NCBI GenBank assembly: GCA_029718625.1
Contig: CM056379.1
Span: forward strand, 51,171,579-51,235,578
From: Synaphobranchus kaupii
Lineage: Eukaryota; Chordata; Actinopteri; Anguilliformes; Synaphobranchidae
Reading direction: 5' to 3'
DNA length: 64,000 nt
The notes under the pieces are model-generated. The model was not told the origin of the DNA. It did not search any database and saw only the letters and a list, made by a program, of their open reading frames with translations. Shown piece by piece: positions 55,539 through 64,000 of this stretch. The position numbers and the translations under genes are program-made. Numbering within the stretch: the first letter of the stretch is position 1; the number at the start of each line of letters is the position of its first letter.

Positions 55539-56033
55539 GTGGAGTCAGCCCCCACAGACCAGTCCACCCAGGCCGAGGACTCCACCCCACCCCTTGTGGA
55601 CTTCTTTTCCCCTCCTGCTGAATCCGAGAAACCTCTGTCTGCTGCACAGGCAGAAGGAGTGTGCTCTGTGGACTCTGACGGAGGAGATAGGAGGGCCTCT
55701 GCGAAAGCCTCGCTCCCCTATCAGAGCTGCAAAGAGACCCCGGGGGAAACAGAGCAACCAACCCCCGGCTGTTTTACGTCCCCTCAGGCCCTCAAAGTCT
55801 CTGCACTCCAAAGCAAGATGGAAGCAGCCAAGTTGGAACAACAGCTTCCCACTCCCTTATCTCTCCACCCCCGAGCCACACCTGCAAAATTTGCACACAC
55901 ACGTCATCCAGGGAAAGTGCAAGAGCCCCTTTCCGACGTCAGAAGTGTTCGGAGAGCAGTGATGTACTGGAGCCCTATGAGCGACGATCAGCCCAGCTGC
56001 CCAGAGAGGGAACCAAAGCCAAAACTGGCATAG
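55539..56033 (+). CDS. Unidentified Pro/Ser-rich frame, part 2
   Basis: The frame begins within MESAPTDQSTQAEDSTPPLV and continues with acidic and proline-rich low-complexity segments (SPPAESEKPLSAAQAEG, TPGETEQPTPGCF) and ends PEREPKPKLA. It probably continues the protein begun at 54964 after one indel in the 55370-55540 region. Alternative overlapping frames exist, so the reading is tentative. No zinc knuckle or protease motif is visible. Confidence 0.4.
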   Translation: MESAPTDQSTQAEDSTPPLVDFFSPPAESEKPLSAAQAEGVCSVDSDGGDRRASAKASLPYQSCKETPGETEQPTPGCFTSPQALKVSALQSKMEAAKLEQQLPTPLSLHPRATPAKFAHTRHPGKVQEPLSDVRSVRRAVMYWSPMSDDQPSCPEREPKPKLA

Positions 56034-56569
56034 ACCCCTGGACATAGATGAGGCGGGTGTGGTTAAGGGGCATTCACGTGCAGAAGAAGCAAGATGACAG
56101 GATGCCTCCTGTCATCCCGGTTTGCTGAACGCTGTGGCCCTCCGCAGCCAAAGGACTGCCAGTAACCACACTGGGGTTCTAGGAGGTAAAACTGGCGCCC
56201 TGTCCCCCCCACATCCCTACCACCACATTTTAACATAAGACCATGCCCATGTTTCTAAGTCCCTTTTCTAAAGTGTAGGTGCCCCCTCCAATGCTGTTCC
56301 TGGACACTTATGGACAAGTCTGCCCTATTCATGTGATTATTTGGACCGGCAATCCCGTGGACTGTAAATCCTGTCCGTAAGGTTCCCCTGAATGGACTAA
56401 GTGCTTATAACATGCAGTGTTCCCCTCTTCACATGTTGCTGTGAGTGATAAGGCCTAAGCCCTCAAGTCCCACAGTCTTCTCCTGCCACTCCCTGAAGGA
56501 CTCCCAGAGGCACAAGTGCAACCGGACCCATACCCATACCGCGGGAAGCTAGCCTAAGTGACTGCCGAC
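56034..56569. other. Downstream non-coding part of the 55-56 kb block
   Basis: GC-moderate sequence with many stops in all frames. No polymerase domain, LTR end or other motif was found. Confidence 0.35.
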
Positions 56570-57175
56570 AGCAGTTGTTTCTCTTGACAGATTTTCCTAT
56601 TGAACTCTATGGAAAAATAAGTCAGGAGAAGAAACCCTTCAAGTTATCCATCCATATCTACTCTATTTCTGGCAGCAGAGTGATGATTTAAAGCTTGTTT
56701 GATACTTCAGACCCTTGATGACTTAGAGCCATTTAGCCAACCATGTGTTTCCATACTGTTCCAGTGTAATGTACAGCTAAATCTAGTCCCACCACCCAAT
56801 TCCCATAGAGATCCATTCAAATGCAGAGACGTTATAGTATCGCTTGTAAGAGTACCACACAATAAGATATCAAGAGTCTTTTGATGTTGTTGGGTCACAG
56901 ACATCAGGAAGTCATGGCATGCAAAGCCAAAGGATATGCGACCAAATATAAAAAATTTAAAGGCACAGTCAACTTAGTGTATGTAAACTTCTGACCCACT
57001 GGAATTGTGATATAGTGAATTAAAAGTGAAATAAACAATTGTTGGAAAAATTACTTGTGTCATGCACAAAGTAGATGCCAACACTATAGTTTGCTAACAT
57101 GAAATCTGTGGAGTGGTTAAAAATTAGTTTTAATGACTTCAACGTAAGTGTATGTAAACATCTGACTTCAACTGT
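56570..57175. mobile_element. Chimeric Tc1 fragment: palindrome arm joined to a Sleeping Beauty-like right end
   Basis: The segment 56575-56940 is homologous to one arm of the palindromic element (59195-59550): GAACTCTATGGA, CATATCTACTC, CAGAGTGATG, CCATTCAAATGCAGAGA and so on. It is followed by 56951-57175, the right inverted repeat of a Sleeping Beauty-like element with both direct repeats (GTAAACTTCTGACCCACTGG near 56982; GTAAACATCTGACTTCAACTG-TA ending 57177). No left end was found. The same internal DNA is thus attached to two different Tc1 families in this window. Confidence 0.75.
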
Positions 57176-57177
57176 AT

Positions 57178-58079
57178 GTTCTCAACCTCAGCACTGGATG
57201 TCGCCCTCTGCTGATATCTATAATTTACGCTCAAAGCCAGTTTTCCCAATAGGAGAAACTCCACTCATATTGCCGTTAACTTACATTTTTGAAACATTAT
57301 TTACCATGGTCGAGAAATTCTGCAGCTATGGAGCTGGTAGTTGCCGCAGCAATTTGGCCGCATGCTTTACCTGTGAAGCCACAATGAGTTAAGAATGCCT
57401 CTTATTTGTTTTATTTTCCCGTCAGTTTAGCACAACAATCTACGGGAACGAATAACGCATCAATCTGTATCGAGTGGAACGTGGGGCTTGGGTTCCGGAA
57501 GCGCAAAAAAAAAAAAAGATCTCATGCCCTCCTTCACATCAGTGGCACTGGAGCATTACTAAACATTACTGCTTTTCTGCCGGGTCTTATAGAAGTTGCT
57601 ATGAGAATAAGGACAAGACTCCTCGATCTGTCAAATAGGTGGTGAATCTGCACAATGTGCACAATCGTTTCAAATTAATGATGCCGGTAGACCTGGGTTT
57701 CTGGGCTTTGCTGCTTAATCTCTGGAACGACATGTTCCCGTCACGATTTATTCTACTTCCAAATCTTTGGAACTCTATACCTGGGTTTTCAACAGCAGGT
57801 CTGCGGACCCCTGGAGATCCTTGAGGGTACTGTACCCTGGATGCATTTGAGCTGGGCGGGGGTCTCTGGGTCAGAAAAGATTCAACCCTGAAGGAGTACG
57901 CATGCGCAAAATGGGGAGGTCGGATGGGTGAATAGCTCCCTGTTTCGCCTCGAAACAAACTTATAAATAAGTTTCCAGAAGAAAAACGTTAAAAAGCTAA
58001 AACTTAAATATAATATACCTGAGAGTTAGATTGATCAAGATTGATCAAGTGCTGGTTGGAAAAGTAGGCTAGTTAAAAC
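57178..58079. other. Intergenic sequence, no gene recognised
   Basis: Includes an A13 run near 57506 and a segment at 57600-57960 with a short protein-like minus frame that has no domain. Nothing assignable. Confidence 0.4.
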
Positions 58080-58396
58080 ATGCCGACAACAACAAGGAAA
58101 CAAACAGACACTGATCAAACACAAGGTGAGACGAATGAGATTCACCGTGAACTTGACAAAATGCTCAAGTTAAACAAGAGCACTAACTTATTAATCAGCG
58201 AAATGGCGACTAGAATAGACTATTGATAGAAAATTGGAAGTTATTACTTCCAACATGCACGATCAAGGAATAAGAATTGACTTTCAGGAAAAAAAGGTAA
58301 TCGAACTTGAACAAAAGGTCAAAGACGCTTTCACCGTAATAGACGCCCTCGAGAACCAATCTCGAAGGAATAATTTACGGATTATTAAAGGTATAC
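58080..58396 (+). pseudogene. L1-type LINE ORF1 remnant, N-terminal part
   Basis: From ATG 58080 (MPTTTRKQTDTDQTQGETNE) a charged, heptad-rich region with one early stop leads to [20 protein letters not shown] and [24 protein letters not shown] is the signature at the coiled-coil/RRM junction of L1 ORF1 proteins, the RNA chaperones of L1 elements. The reading is interrupted at GGTATAC (about 58396) and resumes near 60433 with TATACCTTT. Confidence 0.8.
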
Positions 58397-58616
58397 TACA
58401 TTACATTACATTACAGGCATTTAGCAGACGCTCTTATCCAGAGCGACTTACACAACTTCTTATTACATTTATCCATTTATACAGCTGGATATATACTGAA
58501 GCAATTCAGGTTATGTACCTTGCTCAAGGGTACAACGGCAGTGTCCTACTTGGGAATCGAACCTGCAACCTTTCGGTTACAAGTCCAGTTCCTTAACCAT
58601 TATACTATACTGCCAT
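58397..58616 (-). mobile_element. tRNA-derived SINE, full length
   Basis: On the minus strand the head reads GGCAGTATAGTATAATGGTT (A box) and, 30 bp on, GGTTGCAGGTTCGATTCCC (B box), then a body (GACACTGCCGTTGTACCC, ATCCAGCTGTATAAATGG) and a tail GTCGCTCTGGATAAGAGCGT, CTGCTAAATG and (TAATG)n. The head-body-tail layout and both pol III boxes are intact. The tail matches the LINE at 42676, which would supply the retrotransposition machinery. It interrupts the L1 ORF1 remnant. Confidence 0.9.
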
Positions 58617-58624
58617 AGTACATA

Positions 58625-59789
58625 CAGTGCATCCGGAAAGTATTCACAGCGCTTCACTTTTTCCACATTTTGTTCTGTTACAGCCTTATTCCAAAATTGA
58701 TTAAATTCATTTTTTCCCTCAAAATTCTACACACAACACCCCATAATGACAATGTGAAAAAGGTTTTTTGAGATTTTTGCAAATTTATTAAAAATAAAAA
58801 ACTAAAATTTCTCATTTACATAAGTACTCATACTCTTTGCTTTAACGTATTTTTAAAGTATCATATTTCATATTTGGTCACATATCCTTTACATGCTGTT
58901 ACTTCCTGAAGTCTGTGACCATCAACATCAAAAAACTGTCGATATCTTATTTTCAGGTACTGTTACAAGCGATACTATAACCTCTCTGCATTTGAATGGA
59001 TCTCTATGGAAATTGGGGGGTGAGACTAGATTCAGCTGTAAATTACACTGGTACAGTATGGAACACATGGCTGGCTAAATGGCTGTAAGTTATCAAGGGT
59101 CTGAGCTATGAAACGAGCCCCAAACCATCACTCTGTTGCCAGATATGGAGTAGATGTGGATGGATCACTGCAAGGGTTATTTCTCCGGACTCATTTTCCT
59201 ATAGAACTCTATGGGGAAAAAAGTCAGGAGAAACAACCCTTAAAGTGATCCATCCACATCTACTCCATATCTGGCAACAGAGTGATGGTTTGGGGCTCGT
59301 TTGATAGCTCAGACCCTTGATAACTTACAGCCATTTAGCCAGCCATGTGTTCCATACTGTACCAGTGTAATTTACAGCTGAATCTAGTCTCACCCCCCAA
59401 TTTCCATAGAGATCCATTCAAATGCAGAGAGGTTATAGTATCGCTTGTAACAGTACCTGAAAATAAGATATCGACCGTTTTTTGATGTTGATGGTCACAG
59501 ACTTCAGGAAGTAACAGCATGTAAAGGATATGCGACCAAATATGAAATATGGTACTTTAAAAATACGTTAAAGCAAAGGGTATGAATACTTATGTAAATG
59601 AGAAATTTTATTTTTTTATTTTTAATAAATTTGCAAAAATCTCAAAAAAACTTTTTTCACATTGTCATTATGGCATGTTGTGTGTAGAATTTTGAGGGAA
59701 AAAATTAATTTAATCAATTTTGGAATAAGGCTGTAACAGAACAAAATGTGGAAAAAGTGAAGCGCTGTGAATACTTTCCGGATGCACTG
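58625..59789. mobile_element. Almost perfect 1.17-kb palindromic Tc1 element
   Basis: TA-CAGTGCATCCGGAAAG at 58623 and CTTTCCGGATGCACTG-TA at 59791. The whole element folds on itself about position 59207: the left half 58625-59195 is the inverted copy of 59220-59789. A 61-codon stretch in the left arm (58893-59078, +) and its mirror (59335-59520, -) give identical translations, showing very high arm identity. Only a few bases at the centre (TATAGAACTCTA) are unpaired. No transposase; terminal sequence belongs to the Tc1 family at 10242-13126. Confidence 0.93.
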
Positions 59790-59791
59790 TA

Positions 59792-60430
59792 CATATACTA
59801 TGTAGTTTCATTGTAAACAACTCATTCCTTGTTTACATTCAAGTGTTTTTTTGTTAATGTTTTGAATGCTACACTGTTGACATCCCGCTGCCATTTTTCA
59901 TGAACAGCGGCATAGAGCAGTGACCTGGTCCTCTCGTTCATAGCTAACAATTAGTAAAAAACAGACCACAAAAACAATAAAAAAGATAAAACCCTCTGCT
60001 TAGAAAAAAATGGGAAGCAAACTGTAGTTACTGCCAATGCTAAAACATCAGCTAACGTTACAGTAACGTTTGCTGTGAGCCAGCAAACATGACTTACCAG
60101 TCCAGTAGAAATAATGCCATCTCTGCGTCTGTACGACTCCAACTTTCTCCACCTGGGAAAAGCCTCTTCACCTATATTTACTTTACGTTGTTTTTTTCCC
60201 ATTCATTTTCTCCATTCCACATCTCGGCCTGGCTTTCTTTTTTCTCCTCTCGCATTGCTTCCTCCAGTCGGCATCTTGGCTGTGTATACTGAAGAGCCTG
60301 TCAGGGAAAATATGTGTGAAACGTCACCACAATGCTTGTGCGTCGTCGTGCGTGTCTGAGAAGGACACGTGATAAGCAATTTTCGGGGAGCCTTTTTCTC
60401 CTAGGTGCTCTATATCGCCATCTAGTGTTC
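59792..60430. other. Further inserted DNA between the two L1 ORF1 parts
   Basis: Repeat-like sequence lying between the palindromic element and the resumed L1. It includes the exon-like minus segment at 60098-60202 and a phrase GCGTCGTCGTGCGTGTCTGA near 60340. Its own ends were not defined. GTATAC occurs on both sides of the whole 58397-60431 insertion block. Confidence 0.4.
60098..60202 (-). pseudogene. Exon-like fragment related to 51537-51740
   Basis: The minus strand reads VNIGEEAFPRWRKLES and then, one frame over, RTDAEMALFLLD followed by a donor-like GGTAAGT. This parallels VNLGVAFERWRQL...KTDAELANFLLN at 51.6 kb. One frameshift and a small deletion separate the parts. Function unknown; evidently one copy of a repeated gene family. 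Confidence 0.5.
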
Positions 60431-60431
60431 T

Positions 60432-61270
60432 GAAACTACATTGTATACCTTTAACCTTACGGAAGAAGTGGAAGAAGATAATTTGTCCAACTATCTCATT
60501 AATATGCTTACGGAGAAATTTGAGATCCAGTTGCAAGTTTCAGACCTTGTAAAATCATATAGAATTGGAAGGAAGGAAACAGACAGAAAAATTGAGTTGT
60601 ATCAACTCGCCTCTCAGTGCTTTTATCTGTATCATATAATACATAACTCTCCAGATGAAAAATTGATTCATATAGAAAATTCTCAATTACAGTCAAAAAA
60701 TTTACTTTTACAACTTTTCTCAAAGAATAAAAGTAAAAATTTAGATAACTTTATTATAAATAATACTTTTCAAAACTTTAAGAAAATTTAAAAGCTTCTA
60801 AAATAACCCCTGATCTAATGATAATCCCTGGCAGCTTAACATTATGGAACAATTATTGGATACAAATTCAAAATAAACCACTTTGTTGGACTTCTTGGGA
60901 AGAAAATGGAATCTATTATCTAAAAGATCTATTAAGTAATAATCAAGTGATACCCTTTGAGTAATTAATCAGATAAAGAATCATTTCCATTTCTGCAAGT
61001 AAAAAATTTTATGAAACATAATTTTTAAATTTCTTCAGATAATAAGAGTGAATTGGACAGTATTCTTTTTGATAAAGCAAATATTCATTATTTAATAAGT
61101 AAAACATGTAAGGTATTGTTGCAAGTGTATAAAGCTACAGATATATTAGATAATATAATAAATGGAATAAAGATTTGGCTCGAGATGATATTAAAAAATA
61201 TTAGGGGAAAAATATACAAAATACACAAGAAGCTATAATAAATGAAAATCTGAGGCTTTCTGTAAGGGGG
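60432..61270 (+). pseudogene. L1-type LINE remnant, ORF1 C-terminal part fused to ORF2 fragment
   Basis: Reading YTFNLTEEVEEDNLSNYLIN, MLTEKFEIQLQVSDLVKSYR and IGRKETDRK resembles the RRM/CTD start of L1 ORF1 (HRxG-like SYRIGRK). It then passes without the usual intergenic space into sequence resembling the late part of ORF2 (ASQCFYLYHIIHNS, then TLWNNYWIQIQNKPLCWTSW), implying loss of several kb of endonuclease and RT. Many stops follow up to the next insertion at 61272. Confidence 0.65.
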
Positions 61271-61271
61271 T

Positions 61272-62638
61272 GTGACGTGTGAGGTTCGAAGGGACCACAC
61301 GCAGCGAAGGGATTCGAAAAAGCTCAAAGAGCCACTGAGACAGAGACCCCATATTTGAGGGAATATAAACAACAACTCAAATAACCTAGCTCCCACTCTC
61401 GACTGGAGGGAAATGGAACTAGGAAAAAGGGGGCGTAACTGAAATCGACCCGTATAACCGGGCGAACGGCACACGAGAGCAAAGAATCTCGAGCTTGGTA
61501 ACCGCCATAAGCTAAAAACGAGATGCTAACGTGAAATGAGAAGGAGCTGCATCAGAGGTAACACAAACAGGAACATAAATTAGAGCTAATCAAAGGGAGA
61601 AAGCGACAAGCGAAAAATAACTCCCGAGCTCTAAACGGAGCGTACTGTTTGCTGCAGGAATAGAAGGGAAGCAGTCTCCATGTCCTAACCTCTACCGGCA
61701 GTGTGCCAAACGCAAGACATGCGAAAAATAATGGCCCTACATCTCAATAAGGGGGAAGGTACAAGAAGGCAGAAGGAACAGAGATCTAACGTTCAATGGC
61801 TACTTTCATAGGCTCGCAGTCACACGCAAACATGTCAATGAAATCGCCCGGTCTCCCTGTAAGGAGAGACGTACTGAAAGGCGAACAGAACTACAGTTCT
61901 GAACAAAATCGCCCAGTCTCCCTGTAAGGAGAGACGTACCCGAAGGGTGAACAGAACTAGAGTTCCGAACAAAATCGCCCGGTCTCTCTGTAAGGAGACA
62001 GGTACCGAAAGGACGAACAGAACAACTTTTCTGGACATTTGCCGGCTCAATGACTAACGCAAGCCTAGTAAAAAAATACACGCCATGCCTCTCAGTATAG
62101 ATAAACTCCCTGCCTCTCAGTATGATAAACGCCCTGCCTCTCAGTAAGAAATGACTATAAATATAACCACAAACAAACAAAGACTTCTCTCGCTTTCAAG
62201 GAAGAAAGCAGACAGAGAGAGGATCAAGAGACAGAAAAGGCAACAGGTCTAGGCAAAGAAAGAAAGGAAAGACCAGGAAGCGGCGACAGAAAATAGCCAA
62301 GGAAGAAGAGTCCTAATAGCTACATGCACAAAGGCAAGTCCCGCATTACTCCAATAAAACCCATTGGAGCAAAGAGGTCTCCTACAAAGCCTAGACCTAA
62401 CCATACTGGCTAAGCAAACAGGCAAAAAAATAATACGAAACACCAAACAATACAGAAGCCCCGAACGAAGGAAACAGGAGCTTAAGTAGCTCAGAGGTAA
62501 CCACGCACAGGTGTGGATGCTGAGAGAAGCTCCGCAAAAAAAGACGGGGCGGAGCAAACATCCACTAAAAGGGCAGCACCCTAGCGTGGCTACCGAGGGA
62601 AATGATCGCAAGGGAAGAAATCGTCAAAAACCATGACA
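61272..62638 (-). mobile_element. LTR-like insertion in the L1
   Basis: Begins (G)TGTGACGTGTGAGG and ends AACCATGACA (TG...CA) and separates two pieces of the same L1 ORF2. In minus orientation it resembles a long LTR with pyrimidine-rich coding-like frames. No target duplication was found and no gag-pol is present, so solo LTR is a working label only. Contains the tandem repeat 61841-62037. Confidence 0.45.
61841..62037. repeat. 65-66-bp tandem repeat, three copies
   Basis: AAATCGCCC.GTCTC starts at 61841, 61906 and 61972. Each unit contains CTGTAAGGAGA.ACGTAC and CGAACAGAAC. The minus-strand frames with repeated SLQGD motifs across it are a product of the repeat. Confidence 0.85.
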
Positions 62639-63115
62639 CTTATACAATTTAAAATTACAACAAGAATTTATTTTTTGTTTATTTATTTTTTTCACAAATT
62701 TGATAAAAATATTTCAGATAAATGTTTGAAATGTAGAATACACCAAGACTCGTTGGTACATTCATTTTGGGAATGCGAAGGAATAAGAAAGTTGTGGAAA
62801 GAGATGTAAAAATGGGTAGTACAAAGTATAAAAGAGGAAATAGACTTTACACCCTCATTATGTTTATTACATGAATTGAAAAAGGATCCAGGGTTAAGAA
62901 AATCTCAAAGGTTTTACTGGTTTCCTTCATAGTTTTGAAAAAGGTTATACTGAAAAATTGGAAAGCAAGTGTGGTGCCGAAACTGGAAGAATGGAAGATT
63001 TTGATGTCATATTATTTAAATATTGAGAAAGTTATAGCAAGAATATGGAAGATCAGTTTAATGAGACATGGAATGAATTACTAATATTAGAACCTGAATT
63101 GTTGACATTGAGAAG
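62639..63115 (+). pseudogene. L1-type LINE ORF2 C-terminal remnant
   Basis: The frame reads FHKFDKNISDKCLKCRIHQD then SLVHSFWECEGIRKLWKEM. The C-x2-C-x8-H-x4-C arrangement (KCLKC...HSFWEC) is the C-terminal cysteine motif of L1 ORF2. Further sequence to about 63115 keeps L1-like words with several stops. It continues the L1 interrupted at 61271. Confidence 0.78.
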
Positions 63116-63157
63116 ATAGGGAAAAGTCAGAGGGAAATTAATAAAGGGGTACATATA

Positions 63158-64000
63158 CAGTTGTGTTCAAAAACATAGCAGTACAACATCAGTAACCTGA
63201 TGAACCACTGTTATTAGTAGTAGTGATATTTCTGCATGGCAAATAATTTACTTGTAGATGTAGTAGTGTAATAGAAAAACAACAGACCCAACTGTCATGA
63301 CATGCATGCTGCTTGTTCTGAGTAATTGACTCATTCATTGAAAGGGGCGTGTTCAAAATAATAGCAGTGTGGAGTTTAATTAGAGACTTCATTCATTCGA
63401 TGAAAAAACAAGTGTCATTAATTGTCCTTTATTAAGGAAGAAGGGAAGCAAATGTTTCACACATTGTTATAAAATATATTTCCTTCTGAAAAGTAAAATG
63501 GGCCATTCCAAACATTGTTTGGAGGAACAACGTAATTTGATTAAAAAGTTGATTGGAGAGGGGAAAACGTATAAAGAAGTGCAGCAAATTATAGGATGCT
63601 CAGCTAAAATGATCTCAAATGCTTTAAAATGGCAACAAAAACCCGAAACACGCGGAAGAAAACGAGCAACTACTGTTAAAACGGATCGAAGAATAGTCAG
63701 AATGGCAAAGATTCAGCCAATCATCACCTCCAGAAAGATCAAAGATGATCTAAAATTACCTGTAAGTGCTGTTACAGTCAGAAGACGTTTGATCGAAGCT
63801 AAGCTATCACCAAGAAGCCCCCGTAAAGCACCATTGTTGAAAAAACGGCATGTGCAGAATCGGTTAAAATTTGCCAAGGAACACATCAATTGGCCCAAAG
63901 AGAAATGGCGTAACATTCTGTGGACTGATGAGAGTAAAATTGTTCTTTTCGGGTCTAGTGGTCGTCGACAGTACGTCAGACGACCCCTGGGTACTGAATT
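63158..64000 (+). mobile_element. Tc1-like transposon (CAGTTGTGTTCAAAA family), runs off the window
   Basis: TA-CAGTTGTGTTCAAAAACATA at 63156 is the left end. An internal repeat of the terminal sequence (GTGTTCAAAATAATAGCAGT, 63350) marks an IR/DR-type left repeat. The right end lies beyond the window. It follows the L1 3' remnant. Confidence 0.88.
63498..64000 (+). CDS. Tc1-like transposase, open reading frame, partial at window end
   Basis: ATG 63498 opens [20 protein letters not shown]. The frame stays open for 167 codons to the window edge. HTH 1: [20 protein letters not shown]; linker [11 protein letters not shown] 2 near [20 protein letters not shown]; then [14 protein letters not shown] with the first catalytic Asp. 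The second Asp and the Glu should lie outside the window. No stop or frameshift was found, unlike the other Tc1 copies here, so this copy may be young. Whether it is functional depends on the missing half. Confidence 0.88.
   Translation, partial: MGHSKHCLEEQRNLIKKLIGEGKTYKEVQQIIGCSAKMISNALKWQQKPETRGRKRATTVKTDRRIVRMAKIQPIITSRKIKDDLKLPVSAVTVRRRLIEAKLSPRSPRKAPLLKKRHVQNRLKFAKEHINWPKEKWRNILWTDESKIVLFGSSGRRQYVRRPLGTE

Noticed and set aside
58893..59520. Two identical 61-codon frames on opposite strands as duplicated genes
   Set aside because: They are mirror images within a palindromic non-coding transposon. Identity comes from the palindrome, not from selection on a protein.
61806..62180. Minus-strand frame with repeated SLQGD segments
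   Set aside because: It lies over the 65-66-bp tandem repeat and reflects that repeat.
1..64000. CRISPR arrays, bacterial operons, rRNA genes
   Set aside because: No regularly spaced short direct repeats with unique spacers, no Shine-Dalgarno-led gene clusters and no rRNA core sequence. The content is vertebrate.

Overview
The window is teleost fish nuclear DNA. It shows GT-AG introns, several teleost-type Tc1/mariner families (one like Sleeping Beauty), hAT elements and their MITEs, a DIRS tyrosine-recombinase retrotransposon, L2/CR1-type and L1-type LINEs, and a tRNA-derived SINE. The species cannot be fixed from sequence alone.

One host gene can be followed on the + strand. Four exons (4702-4801, 14534-14599, 42438-42530, 45529-45666) join in a constant phase and read as the last blades of a WD40 beta-propeller protein, ending at TGA 45664-45666. 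Upstream exons were not found in the first 4.7 kb. The introns (about 9.7, 27.8 and 3.0 kb) are almost entirely transposon fill.

Layout: 1.9-4.1 kb, two Tc1 remnants and a LINE-like tail. 4.8-5.0 kb, a 214-bp dispersed repeat. 6.9-8.2 kb, a hAT-like element with a TTF-finger remnant. 9.5-14.2 kb, a four-layer nest: dispersed repeat, split by a hAT with a perfect 8-bp duplication, split by a Tc1, split by a Ginger-like element. 15.1-21.6 kb, a second hAT holding a MITE and a DIRS element that itself holds a MITE. 23.0-26.0 kb, a LINE end, a P2X7-type cysteine-rich exon and a solo LTR with a 74-bp minisatellite. 26.6-37 kb, Tc1 pieces, a long inverted-repeat element, SINEs and a duplicated tRNA-like module. 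40.4-42.4 kb, a MITE split by an element carrying a solo LTR and by a Harbinger-type MITE. 42.6-45.5 kb, an L2-type LINE (minus strand) split by a PIF/Harbinger element with a Myb-like gene.

Downstream of the WD40 gene: a Sleeping Beauty-like element (46.6-48.1 kb), a THAP-domain exon and related exon-like sequences (49-51.7 kb), Tc1 copies (52.1-54.3 kb), an unidentified gag-like coding block (55-56 kb), a chimeric Tc1 end (56.6-57.2 kb), an L1 broken by several insertions (58-63.1 kb) that include an almost perfect 1.17-kb palindromic Tc1, and a Tc1 transposase frame still open at the window end (63498-64000).

No bacterial-type operon, CRISPR array, rRNA or convincing functional tRNA gene was seen. 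Most transposon genes are broken by stops, frameshifts or insertions. The best-preserved are the open frame at the right edge and the Tc1 transposase at 10460-12750.
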